A stretch of 64,000 nt of DNA, from the NCBI RefSeq assembly GCF_007993935.1, contig NZ_VITY01000007.1:1-64000 (forward strand), written 5' to 3'. Source of the DNA: Bradyrhizobium macuxiense. GTDB taxonomy: Bacteria; Pseudomonadota; Alphaproteobacteria; Rhizobiales; Xanthobacteraceae. A program made the translations under genes and the position numbers. Of this stretch, positions 1 to 8,482 are shown in pieces. The first letter of the stretch is position 1. Each line of letters opens with the position of its first letter. The notes beneath the pieces are model-generated. The model saw only the letters and a list, made by a program, of their open reading frames with translations. It was not told the origin of the DNA and did not search any database.

Positions 1-1536
1 TCCTGTGATGAGGATCGGCTCGGACCGCCCGAGCAACCCTCGGACGCGCAGTGTAGGGCGAGCCACCTCACCGGCAGAGACGGACATACGGTCTTTCCGC
101 TCGTGCTGTCCACCGCCAAGAGCGGCTGGTTCATTCACTCGTCCTGGCGGCATGTCGCCTCGCTGCGGCGGAAGTCGCCCGACCCGGCGGTCGAGATCAG
201 CCCGCAGCTTGCCGCGCAGCGCGGGCTTGTGGAAGGCGACTGGGCCGTGGTGGAGACACAGGGCGGTGCCGTGCGCCTGAAGGTGCGGCTCAACGCGGCG
301 CTCGATGCGCGGGTCGTCGTCGCCGAATTCGGCTGGTGGGAGGATTGTCCGCCGCTCGGCCGCGATCGCTCGGCTGCGGCAGGCGTTCTCACGCGCAATA
401 TCAACGCGGTGCTGCATGACGACACGCGCGATCCGGTCAGCGGCTCCGTGCCGCTGCGCGCCATCGTCTGCGATATCAGGCGCGACGGCGTTGCCAGCCG
501 CGGCGTCTGGAGCGGCCAGCGGCGGTTCGTGGTCGGCGAGCGCCGGGCCGAGGCCGATAACGTCATTGCCCTCAGCCTGCTGCCGCTTGACGGCGGTCCG
601 CTGCCCGACTTCCTGCCGGGGCAGCACGTGATGACCGCGTTGCCCGGCGCAACCGAGGCGCGGGCCTATTCGTTGACCGGATCGGGCGATCTGCCGCAGG
701 CGCTGTCGATTGCGGTGAAGGGACGCTTCTTCGACGAAGCCAAGGGCGGCGACGCGCCATTCTTCATGCCGGATCGTCTGCATGGGCTTGCCGTCGGAGA
801 TGAGGTTCTGCTGGAGCCGCCGGGCGGCATCTTCACCCCGCCATTGAAAGGGCCGCGGCCGCTGGTCTTCCTCGCGGCCGGCATCGGCATCACGCCGTTC
901 ATCAGCCATCTCGAGACGCTGCAACACACAGCGCCAAGGGATCGCGTTGCCGACATCCTGCTGCTCCATGGCTGCCGCAGCAGCCGCGAGCATCCGTTCG
1001 CGCGGCGGCTCGCGGAGCTGGAGGCGGCCACGCCGGGGCTGACGCGCGTGACCTTCTACTCGGCGCCATTCGCGCAGGACCCGGTCAACTCGCATGCGTT
1101 GCGCAAGGGGCGGATCGATCTCGAACAGGTCAAGCCGTTGCTGGCGCGCCGGCCGCTCGTCTACATCTGTGGCTCGCCGGAATTCGTTACAGCGCAAATC
1201 GAGGCCGCAGCGGCGCTCGGTATCCCGCGGTTCGACATCTTCGCTGAAAGCTTCGTGTCGCCGCCGTCGGTGCCGCGCGACCTCGCGCCGCGCACCATCC
1301 GGCTTGCCAACAGCAAGCAGAGCTTTTCGTGGGGACCGGAGCAGGGCACGCTGCTCGACGCGGCGAGTGCGGCCGGGGTCGCGCTGCCGAGCGGCTGCCG
1401 TGTCGGGCAGTGCGAAAGCTGCGCGGTCGAGGTGGTCGATGGGGAATTCACCCATCTCGGTCCGGTCGATGGCAGCGAGGGCCAATGTCTCACCTGTCAG
1501 GCCGTGCCGCTCACCGATCTCACGCTCGCACTTTGA
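1..1536 (+). CDS. Molybdopterin oxidoreductase C-terminus fused to a PDR-type ferredoxin reductase (5' partial)
   Basis: The reading frame is open from base 1, so the gene starts before the window; 511 residues are visible. Residues about 25-130 look like the molybdopterin-dinucleotide-binding C-terminal domain of the DMSO-reductase superfamily. They are followed by a flavin/NAD reductase module: FAD motif RAYSLTG near residue 221 and a glycine-rich NAD motif AAGIGITPF near 293. A C-terminal plant-type 2Fe-2S domain has Cys466, Cys471, Cys474 and a Cys near 496. The fusion suggests a self-contained electron chain from NAD(P)H through flavin and Fe-S to the Mo centre, or the reverse. The substrate cannot be told because the catalytic N-terminus is missing. 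The transporter gene 51 bases downstream may be co-transcribed. Confidence 0.8.
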   Translation, partial: SCDEDRLGPPEQPSDAQCRASHLTGRDGHTVFPLVLSTAKSGWFIHSSWRHVASLRRKSPDPAVEISPQLAAQRGLVEGDWAVVETQGGAVRLKVRLNAALDARVVVAEFGWWEDCPPLGRDRSAAAGVLTRNINAVLHDDTRDPVSGSVPLRAIVCDIRRDGVASRGVWSGQRRFVVGERRAEADNVIALSLLPLDGGPLPDFLPGQHVMTALPGATEARAYSLTGSGDLPQALSIAVKGRFFDEAKGGDAPFFMPDRLHGLAVGDEVLLEPPGGIFTPPLKGPRPLVFLAAGIGITPFISHLETLQHTAPRDRVADILLLHGCRSSREHPFARRLAELEAATPGLTRVTFYSAPFAQDPVNSHALRKGRIDLEQVKPLLARRPLVYICGSPEFVTAQIEAAAALGIPRFDIFAESFVSPPSVPRDLAPRTIRLANSKQSFSWGPEQGTLLDAASAAGVALPSGCRVGQCESCAVEVVDGEFTHLGPVDGSEGQCLTCQAVPLTDLTLAL

Positions 1537-1587
1537 TGACCAAACACGATTGAAGACGAACCGCATCACCGGAAGGGGATCAGATTG

Positions 1588-3042
1588 ATGACGAATGCAA
1601 CGCACGACCAAGCCGTGAGCCTGCGAAAACCTGTCGCGGACAACGTCATGGCGCGGTTTTCGCAGGCCCTGGTGGCGTTCGCCGAGCGCTGGTTCCCGGA
1701 TGCGTATGTCTTCGTCCTGATCGCTGTGATTGCAGTTGCCGCGGGCGCCATCCTGCATGGCGGTTCGCCACTCGCCGTCAGCCGCGCGTTCGGCGACGGG
1801 TTCTGGAATCTGATTCCCTTCACGATGCAGATGGCGCTGGTCGCGATTGGCGGTTACGTCGTGGCGATGTCGCCGCCGGTGGCAGCCGTGCTGGCGCGGC
1901 TCGCAAGCGTGCCGAAAACCGGGCGCGGCGCAGTGGTCTTCGTCGGGATGCTCAGCATCTTTCTCTCGCTGTTGAACTGGGGCCTCAGCCTGATCTTCTC
2001 CGGTCTCCTGGTGCGGGAGATCGCGCGGCGTACGGATATCCGGCTCGATTACCGGGCAGCCGGCGCGGCCGGCTATCTCGGGCTCGGCTGCGGCTTCACC
2101 CTCGGCATCACCTCGTCGGCTGCGCAGCTCCAGGCCAATGCCGGCAGCATTCCGGCATCGCTCCTGCCGATCACCGGGGTGATCGGCTTCTCGGAAACCA
2201 TCCTGACCTGGCAGAACATGGTCACCGTCGTGATGGTGAGCGTCGTGTCGGCGGCGATCTGCTATTTCACGACGCCGACGGCGGAGCAGGCGAAGACGGC
2301 GGAAGACCTTGGCGTTGCGCTCGACGACGATCGCATCGAAGCCAGGAAGCCGGCCCGGCCGGGCGACTGGCTGGAGTTCAGTCCGCTGCTGACGATCCTG
2401 ATCGCGCTGCTTGCCGCCGGCTGGCTGTGGCAGACGTTCCAGTCGGGCAATCCGCTGATCACGCTGTCGGGGCTCAACACCTACAATTTCGTCTTCCTCA
2501 TTCTCGGCATCGTGCTGCATTGGCGGCCGCGCAGCCTGATCGAGTCCTTTTCCAAGGCGATGCCGAGCGTCTCCGGCGTGCTGCTGCAGTTTCCGTTTTA
2601 CGCCGGCATCGCCCAGATCCTGACCAAGGTGCCGAACAGCAGCGGCACCACGCTGTCGGACACGATCGCGCACTGGTTCGTCGGCGCCTCCAGCAATTCC
2701 ACCGTGTTCTCGTTCCTGGTGGGAATCTATTCGGCGCTGCTCGGCTTCTTCGTGCCGTCGGCCGGTGGCAAGTGGATCATCGAGGCGCCCTACATCATGA
2801 AGGCGGCCAACGACATCGGCGCGCATCTGGGCTGGACTGTCATGGTCTACAACATCGCCGAGACGCTGCCGAACTTCATCAACCCGTTCTGGATGCTGCC
2901 GCTGCTCGGCATCCTCGGCCTGAAGTCGAAGGATCTGATCGGCTACACGTCGGTGCAGTTCTTCATCCACTTTCCGATCGTGATGCTGCTGGCCGCGATC
3001 CTGATGGCGACCTTCACTTATCACCCGCCGATCCTGCCCTGA
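1588..3042 (+). CDS. Short-chain fatty acid transporter, AtoE/TIGR00366-like
   Basis: A 484-residue polytopic inner-membrane protein with the conserved AtoE-family pattern: N-terminal FAERWFPDAYVF, then NWGLSLIFSGLLVREIARR and a C-terminal SAGGKWIIEAPYI segment. The family is thought to move short-chain carboxylates such as acetoacetate or butyrate across the inner membrane. I chose the ATG at 1588 rather than the TTG at 1585 because a GGAAGGGG ribosome site lies about 10 bases upstream. It follows the molybdopterin fusion gene on the same strand, and a strong hairpin follows its stop. The substrate is inferred from the family only. Confidence 0.87.
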   Translation: MTNATHDQAVSLRKPVADNVMARFSQALVAFAERWFPDAYVFVLIAVIAVAAGAILHGGSPLAVSRAFGDGFWNLIPFTMQMALVAIGGYVVAMSPPVAAVLARLASVPKTGRGAVVFVGMLSIFLSLLNWGLSLIFSGLLVREIARRTDIRLDYRAAGAAGYLGLGCGFTLGITSSAAQLQANAGSIPASLLPITGVIGFSETILTWQNMVTVVMVSVVSAAICYFTTPTAEQAKTAEDLGVALDDDRIEARKPARPGDWLEFSPLLTILIALLAAGWLWQTFQSGNPLITLSGLNTYNFVFLILGIVLHWRPRSLIESFSKAMPSVSGVLLQFPFYAGIAQILTKVPNSSGTTLSDTIAHWFVGASSNSTVFSFLVGIYSALLGFFVPSAGGKWIIEAPYIMKAANDIGAHLGWTVMVYNIAETLPNFINPFWMLPLLGILGLKSKDLIGYTSVQFFIHFPIVMLLAAILMATFTYHPPILP

Positions 3043-3049
3043 GCGATCG

Positions 3050-3082
3050 CGGCCGGGCACCAGGACGCAGAGTGCCCGGCCG
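3050..3082 (+). terminator. Hairpin after the fatty acid transporter gene
   Basis: A perfect 11-bp inverted repeat (CGGCCGGGCAC / GTGCCCGGCCG) with an 11-base loop starts 7 bases after the transporter stop codon. There is no T-run, so it may be a weak terminator or an mRNA-protecting structure. Confidence 0.55.
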
Positions 3083-3407
3083 GCTCCGTAATTCGGCGGC
3101 CCGCTGCCGTCATCACCAGATCTGTGCTGTTTTCCAGGCCGTCGCGAATGCGGTATCGCGCCGGACCGTCATCTTTGGACGGCCATTTCATTGACCGCCG
3201 CGCGGTTCGGCTGGATATTGATCCGCGATATCCGTGTTGAAGGTCACCGCAATGAGACACACCCTCCGCAGCCTGATGTGCGACATGCGAAGCCGCATGC
3301 AGCATCGCTGCGTCTCGGCGGCGACCGGCGTCTGTTGTTGATCGCTTCGAAAATCCAGAGCACCTGACAATCAGACCGGATCGCCGTCATTCGGCGCGTG
3401 AGCACGC
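3083..3407. other. Intergenic stretch with no recognisable gene
   Basis: Short open frames exist on both strands but have no ribosome site or family resemblance. I see no repeat or RNA gene here. It presumably contains the promoter for the small gene that starts at 3408. Confidence 0.5.
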
Positions 3408-3650
3408 ATGTCCCAAGCCCAAACGTCCCAAGCCCAAATATCCAAAGCCTACATCATCGAAGTCTCGGATCGCACCGCGGGTATCGTTGTCGGCGATAGC
3501 AGCGGCTTCTGCTTCTTCTCCTCCGACCGCGCCTTTGACGGCCTCGACGGCGGCCATTTCGGCTCCGCGCGGGCCGCGGAGCGCGCGGTGAGGGCGCATT
3601 TGCAACGCCGCCAGGCGTCATCGAGATCGGCGCCGCGCGCCGGCACCTGA
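3408..3650 (+). CDS. Small conserved protein of unknown function
   Basis: An 80-residue protein. After a short Gln/Ala/Ser-rich start (repeated SQAQ units) comes a compact region YIIEVSDRTAGIVV, then SGFCFFSSDRAFDGLDGG, and a helical end with RAAERAVRAHLQRR. This layout, a beta-rich core plus a short helix, recalls small proteins often seen in Bradyrhizobium, but I know of no function. There is no signal peptide or membrane segment. It stands alone between two intergenic gaps. Confidence 0.55.
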   Translation: MSQAQTSQAQISKAYIIEVSDRTAGIVVGDSSGFCFFSSDRAFDGLDGGHFGSARAAERAVRAHLQRRQASSRSAPRAGT

Positions 3651-3763
3651 AAGTGGATTGAAGCGAGGCAGATGATCGTTGCGGCTACGCCAGCACGGCT
3701 GCCATCAGGCAGCCGCCGTTGGTGCAAAGCCGGTTGTAAGGAGGTGCTGCCCGCGATCCGGCA

Positions 3764-4252
3764 CTAGGCCGGGCAGACCATCGTCAGCAGCAGAAGCGTC
3801 GGCGGCTGATCGTCGCCGTTGGCGTGCTCCCAGACCAGCAGGATGTCGTGCCGATCGGCGTTCGGCGCGTTCTTGTCCTGCTCCTTGACGTCGATCTTGA
3901 TCGGGATCGGCGGTTCGGAGTTGAAGCACTTGCGGACGCTGGCATCCAGCAGGGCGCACTTCGTCAGCGGCACGACACCGGCTTCGTCCTTGGAGAGGGC
4001 GGCGGTGCTTGCCTGCGTGGCCAGGTCCAGGCGCGCCTTGCCCATCTCCCGCTGCCACCGCTTGCCGCTTCCGCCCGGCCACTGGTCCCGGGGCGACAGG
4101 ATCGGCTGATACTGGCCATATTCCAGCGTCTCGATGTCGATATGATCCGACGCCTTAAGTATAGCGACGCTCTTGATCATGTTCTGCAAAGGATAGTAGT
4201 GCGCGTTGATGTGATCTTTAAATTGTTGATTATTGAATACTCTTCCGCCCAT
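3764..4252 (-). CDS. Unknown 162-residue protein
   Basis: I do not recognise this protein. It starts MGGRVFNNQQFKDHINAHYYP, has no signal peptide, and contains several charged stretches and three Cys residues (TKCALLD, RKCFNSE, MVCPA at the very C-terminus). Upstream DNA at about 4200-4320 is clearly AT-richer than the surroundings, and the first codons share that bias, which may reflect recent acquisition. It is divergent from the cyclase/ATPase gene at 4545 and could share a promoter region with it. The ATG start at 4252 follows a GGGAAATCC-like site on the minus strand. Confidence 0.5.
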   Translation of the reverse strand: MGGRVFNNQQFKDHINAHYYPLQNMIKSVAILKASDHIDIETLEYGQYQPILSPRDQWPGGSGKRWQREMGKARLDLATQASTAALSKDEAGVVPLTKCALLDASVRKCFNSEPPIPIKIDVKEQDKNAPNADRHDILLVWEHANGDDQPPTLLLLTMVCPA

Positions 4253-4544
4253 AGGATTTCCCTTTCATTGTAACTTTGAATTGCTCTGGCTATACGTAAA
4301 TTATGCAACGCTGGTACGTCGATCGAATAGGTCATGCGGCTCCAGTTGCGCCGCCCGATTTCACTAGCGCCCCGACCTACCACTCAAGACTGTATCCCGT
4401 CTAGTTCGACAACCTCTCGGGTTGGCGCGGATGCAGGTGGATTGCACGTCCGGATTGATAAGCAGGTCCCGATGGGTAATCTCTACCCTAGGCTGCTCAC
4501 CGGGGGGAGCCGGCGATACCGCAGTAGCCTTTGAGAGCAGGGGA

Positions 4545-7500
4545 ATGCTTTGCTTTGCATGCCAGTCGACGATCGGAGCGGACGACAATTGGTGCGCCAA
4601 ATGCGGTGCTGCGGTAGCTAAGCGCGCGGACCCCGATAGCGAACAACGATTTGTGACGATCCTTCGCGCCGACGTGGTCGACTCGACGGGGCTCGTCGCG
4701 GATTTGGACCCGGAAGAGGCGGTCTCGCGCCTGGAGCCGGCCCTGATCGCGATGCGAGGCGCCGTGCGCCAGTTCGGCGGCATCGTCAGCAAGGAGCTGG
4801 GTGATGGGCTCGCCGCGGTATTTGGCGCGCCGATCGCTGACGACAACCACGCGCCGCTGGCCTGCCATGCGGCAATCGAACTGGTTCGGCGGGTCGCAGG
4901 TTTGGGCGATCCGCGGCTCCAGGTCCGGGTCGGGCTCCATTCGGGGCGGGTGGTGACCTATATGGTCGCCAGCGAGTACTCCAAGGTTTACGAGATCGGC
5001 GGGGCGGCTCAGCATCTTGCGGCGCGGCTTGAAGCGGTCGCCGAACCGAACCAGATCTACGCGTCGGAAGCCTGTCAGAACCTTGCCGAGGGCAACGTTC
5101 AGTTTGAATATCTGGGTCGGAAGCAACTCAAGGGATTTAGCGAACCCTTACCGATCTACCGCGTCGCCAGCGCAACGGATGTCTCCAGCTGGCGGGTGCG
5201 CAGGGCACGAAGCGTTGCGCGGTTCGTCAACCGGCTGAAGGAAACGGCGCGGCTCAGGCAGTTGGCGCACGATGCCGACCCTGATCGGCAAACGGCACTC
5301 TTGATCGGCGATCCCGGGATCGGGAAATCGCGGCTGGTGCATGAATTCGTAGACCAGCTCACCCGGGAGGGGTGGCTTCCCATCCACGCCGAATGCAGCC
5401 CGAATCTTCAAGGCGCGCCGTTCAGCACACTCAAGGCCCTGTTGCTCTCGATCCTGGAGGGAGCCGCGGCGGACCCGGACGGCTTGGCCAAACTGACCGC
5501 GATTCAGCGTTCGGCCATCGATGCCGTGCTTGACCGCCCGATATCGGATCCGGAATGGGGCGAGCTGGAGCCGCACGCACGCGGCCGTGCGATCAGCGAG
5601 GCATGCTGTGCGATTGTCGAAGGCTTGGTCGTGCGCCGGCGCGCGGTGATCCTCATCGAGGATCTGCACTGGATCGATCGCGCCAGCGAGACCGTGATGG
5701 CCGCCCTCGCTTCGCTGAGGGCACCCGGCCTTCTGGTGCTGCTGACCAGCCGGCCCAATGGAATTCCGGATTGGGTCGAGCGCAGCAACGCTGAAATCAC
5801 GGCGTTGCGTTCGCTCGATGAGGATGCCGGACGCGAGATGCTGGACGACATCCTGGGTTCGTCGGCGAACATGGCTGATCTGAAGAACCGCGTCGTTCTT
5901 CATACGGCGAGCGTACCGCTGTTCATTGAGGAGGTTTGTCGCAGCCTCAAGGACAGCGGAATCCTCCGGGGCCATTGGGGTGAACTGGCGCTTGCGCGTC
6001 CGGTCGGTGATCTCGGGATTCCGAGCAGCATTCAGGGCGTCATCGCCACGCGTCTGGATCGCATATCGAAGGAGGAGCGCGCGCTGTTGCAGATTGCGGC
6101 GGCGTTGGGACCGTCTTCGACGGAATCCTTGCTGCGTGAGGTGTCCGGCCTGCCGCAAGAGGCCTTTCAGCGCTGCCTGACGGCGCTCGATCGTGTCGAA
6201 TTTCTCGTGAGGATCGATGTCGAGCAGGACGGCTTGCTCGAATTCCCGCACGAGATGGTTCGTCAGGTGACCTACGACTCGATGGTCGAAAAGCTGCGAG
6301 AGAGCGTCCATGCGCGGATTCTTGCGACACTGGAAGGCAATGGCAGTTCGTACGATGAGCCCAGCAAGCTCTGCTATCACGCAATGCGGGCGAAGGATTG
6401 GCAAAGGGCCTTTGCCTACGGCAGAACCGCCGCGCGCAAGAGCCTGGCACGATCGGCATTTGCCGATGCGATCAACTACTTCGAGATCGCGATGGCCGCG
6501 CTCGACAAGACGCCGTTCGCTCGCTCGCGCGAAGCGGATGCGATCGACCTTCGCATCGAGGCGCGCACGGCGTTCATGAGCGCCGGTAAGGTCGCCGAAT
6601 GGTTCGATCTCGGAAGGGACGCAGAGGGACGCGCCAACGCAGTCGGCGATATCGGGCGGAAGGTCGCGGCGATGGCGGTCAGGTCTGGGGCCCAGAACTT
6701 CTACGGCACGCCGATCGAGGCAATCGAAACCGGCGAGGAGGTTGCTCGCCTGGCCGGGGAATGGGGCAGTCCCGGTTGGCTCAACCTGGCTCAATACAGC
6801 CTTGGCCAGGCCTACTTCATCGCTGGCCGGTTCCGTGAAGCTGAACAGATGCTGGGACAAGCCTGCGTCCAGCTTTCCGGGCCGGATGCCAGCGCGCCAC
6901 CCGGGACGACGCCGAGAACACTTCTGTTGCTCTGTTGCATGATGAAGAGCGTGACCCACACGACGCTGGGAGAGCTCGACACCGGTATCGAATTTCACGA
7001 GCGCGCGGCCGCGATCGCCGATGAGAGCAATCGACCGTTTGATCGCGTTGCCGCAGGGTATAGCGGCGGCTTCCTGATGCTCGGCCAGGGCAATCCCGAG
7101 GGAGCAGCTGACATTCTGGGGGAGGCTTTCGCGCTCACGCAGAAGTATGGAATTCGCCTCTTCGTGCCGGTTGTCACCTGCCATCTCGGTATCGCATATC
7201 TGGAGCAGGGGCGTCTCGATGAAGCGCGGCTGACGCTCATCGAAGCCCGGGAAGAAGCCAGATCGGTCGGCTACACCTCGATCGTGCTGCGAGCTTCGAT
7301 TTATCTGGCGCTCGCTGTCAGCCGGCTCGGCGATACAGGGGCTGCGCTGAACATGCTGCGCGAGGTGCGAAACACCGCGCGGCAGCAGGGCTTTTCAGGT
7401 CTGGAAGCCGAGGCGCTGTTCAGCGAGGCAACGATATCGCCAGCCACGAACGAGAACGAGAGGAACCTGGTTCTCCACCAGTTGCGCATGGCGATCGCGA

Positions 7501-7580
7501 TTGCATCGGACAGTGGCGCGAAGCCGCTGCTGCATCGGGCCGAAGCGCTTCTGAACGGAATGCTCGCCGATTCCCAGTGA
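4545..7580 (+). CDS. Class III nucleotide cyclase-like regulator with zinc ribbon, AAA-type ATPase and TPR repeats
   Basis: A 1011-residue cytoplasmic multidomain protein. The N-terminus is a four-Cys zinc ribbon (C3, C6, C17, C20). Residues about 30-200 form a class III cyclase homology domain with metal-site motifs RADVVDST and LGDGLAAVFGAP. Next is a STAND/AAA-like ATPase with Walker A GDPGIGKS (near residue 252) and Walker B AVILIEDLHWID. The C-terminal half is helical TPR-like repeat. Proteins of this build are usually annotated adenylate/guanylate cyclase-AAA-TPR; targets are mostly unknown. I chose ATG 4545, the first codon of the zinc ribbon, preceded by GAGAG, rather than the more upstream in-frame start. 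The gene stands alone. Confidence 0.82.
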   Translation: MLCFACQSTIGADDNWCAKCGAAVAKRADPDSEQRFVTILRADVVDSTGLVADLDPEEAVSRLEPALIAMRGAVRQFGGIVSKELGDGLAAVFGAPIADDNHAPLACHAAIELVRRVAGLGDPRLQVRVGLHSGRVVTYMVASEYSKVYEIGGAAQHLAARLEAVAEPNQIYASEACQNLAEGNVQFEYLGRKQLKGFSEPLPIYRVASATDVSSWRVRRARSVARFVNRLKETARLRQLAHDADPDRQTALLIGDPGIGKSRLVHEFVDQLTREGWLPIHAECSPNLQGAPFSTLKALLLSILEGAAADPDGLAKLTAIQRSAIDAVLDRPISDPEWGELEPHARGRAISEACCAIVEGLVVRRRAVILIEDLHWIDRASETVMAALASLRAPGLLVLLTSRPNGIPDWVERSNAEITALRSLDEDAGREMLDDILGSSANMADLKNRVVLHTASVPLFIEEVCRSLKDSGILRGHWGELALARPVGDLGIPSSIQGVIATRLDRISKEERALLQIAAALGPSSTESLLREVSGLPQEAFQRCLTALDRVEFLVRIDVEQDGLLEFPHEMVRQVTYDSMVEKLRESVHARILATLEGNGSSYDEPSKLCYHAMRAKDWQRAFAYGRTAARKSLARSAFADAINYFEIAMAALDKTPFARSREADAIDLRIEARTAFMSAGKVAEWFDLGRDAEGRANAVGDIGRKVAAMAVRSGAQNFYGTPIEAIETGEEVARLAGEWGSPGWLNLAQYSLGQAYFIAGRFREAEQMLGQACVQLSGPDASAPPGTTPRTLLLLCCMMKSVTHTTLGELDTGIEFHERAAAIADESNRPFDRVAAGYSGGFLMLGQGNPEGAADILGEAFALTQKYGIRLFVPVVTCHLGIAYLEQGRLDEARLTLIEAREEARSVGYTSIVLRASIYLALAVSRLGDTGAALNMLREVRNTARQQGFSGLEAEALFSEATISPATNENERNLVLHQLRMAIAIASDSGAKPLLHRAEALLNGMLADSQ

Positions 7581-7599
7581 AGCGTCTTGCGCCGCTAAA

Positions 7600-7725
7600 G
7601 CACGATGAGGTTAGGTTCAATCATCATCATCGTGCTCTAGCTCATTGTTTGAGCATGATCTCCGCGCAAACGCGTTCCGCGTTTGTCGCGAGGGAAAACC
7701 GCTTCGCACTTTTCCGGATCATGCT
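7600..7725. repeat. Bradyrhizobium-type palindromic intergenic repeat
   Basis: Two nested inverted repeats lie between convergent genes: AGCACGATGA (7600-7609) with TCATCGTGCT (7627-7636), and GCATGATC (7653-7660) with GATCATGC (7718-7725). The inner part includes the AAACGCG/CGCGTTT pair. The arrangement resembles a family of intergenic palindromes that I know to be abundant in Bradyrhizobium genomes. It may act as a bidirectional terminator for the cyclase gene and the formyltransferase gene. Confidence 0.65.
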
Positions 7726-8448
7726 TTAGGAGGCGGCTGCAAGGGGCGGCGAGACCACCTGCGGTGCCTCGGCGGCCTGCGTGGCGGTCGTCGCCAGCTG
7801 GAAGCGGATGCCGTGAACCGAGACGGTCAGCGGGATTGCGCGGAAGTCGTCGTGGAAGGCGCGGATCCGGCGGGCCAGCTCGGCCGGGCCGATGCCGGCG
7901 GGAAGCTCGCACATGTCGCGGTACATCTGCCGGGTGCTCTTGATGCCGCACCAGGCGATCTCCAGCTCCTCTAGCGGCGAGGGATCACGGGCGAGTTCGC
8001 GCGACATCCGCCAGAACAGATGGGCCAGCCGCACATAGGCGATCTGCTCGAGCCCGCGCACGCTGATCTTGTCGGGAATGATGAAGGACTCGACGCCGAC
8101 GATGGGACCGGAATCGACGCGCGCGGCCATCACATGGGCCGTCGCGCCGAATGTGCGCGCACCGTCATAGAGCGCGAAATGCGCCGGCGCCCAGCCGGGA
8201 TATTGCGGTGGGCCGGGGTGGAAGTTGTAGGCGCCGTGGCCGAGCGCCGCCAGGATGCTCTCAGGCACGATGACGCTGGTGGTGAAGGCGAGCAGCCGGG
8301 CCTCGCGCAGCACCTCGGGCTCGATCGCCGCAAGCTCCTCGGCTGTCACCGCGCAACGGAACGACAGCGCTGGATTGTGCGCCTTCAACAGCTCGGTGAG
8401 CGCGAATTGCTGGCTGGCGACTCCGGTGAGAAGGATGATGGTCTTCAT
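7726..8448 (-). CDS. Formyltransferase family protein
   Basis: A 240-residue protein with the formyl_transferase N-terminal fold. The catalytic triad of the family is visible: Asn75 and His77 in YNFHPGPPQYPGW, and Asp112 in RVDSGPIVG. It lacks the C-terminal tRNA-binding domain of methionyl-tRNA formyltransferase, so a sugar-amine or other small-molecule acceptor with 10-formyl-tetrahydrofolate as donor is more likely. I start it at 8448 (MKTIILLTG) because upstream codons overlap the previous gene. It is last in a minus-strand operon with a putative glycosyltransferase and a HAD protein next to flagellin. A role in glycan formylation is inferred from that context. Confidence 0.8.
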   Translation of the reverse strand: MKTIILLTGVASQQFALTELLKAHNPALSFRCAVTAEELAAIEPEVLREARLLAFTTSVIVPESILAALGHGAYNFHPGPPQYPGWAPAHFALYDGARTFGATAHVMAARVDSGPIVGVESFIIPDKISVRGLEQIAYVRLAHLFWRMSRELARDPSPLEELEIAWCGIKSTRQMYRDMCELPAGIGPAELARRIRAFHDDFRAIPLTVSVHGIRFQLATTATQAAEAPQVVSPPLAAAS

Positions 8449-8482
8449 GATGTCGATGTCCTTCCCTGCTCTTATTCTGATA

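Noticed and set aside
2427..3194. Second plus-strand frame over the fatty acid transporter 3' end
   Set aside because: Arg/Ala/His-rich shadow of the transporter with no start signal.
3188..3370. Possible 60-codon gene on the minus strand in the 3.1-3.4 kb gap
   Set aside because: No ribosome site, no family resemblance.
5148..7184. Open frame of 678 codons on the minus strand opposite the cyclase/ATPase gene
   Set aside because: It is Arg/Gln/His-rich, has no recognisable domain, and lies fully opposite a clear multidomain gene; GC-rich third positions create such frames.
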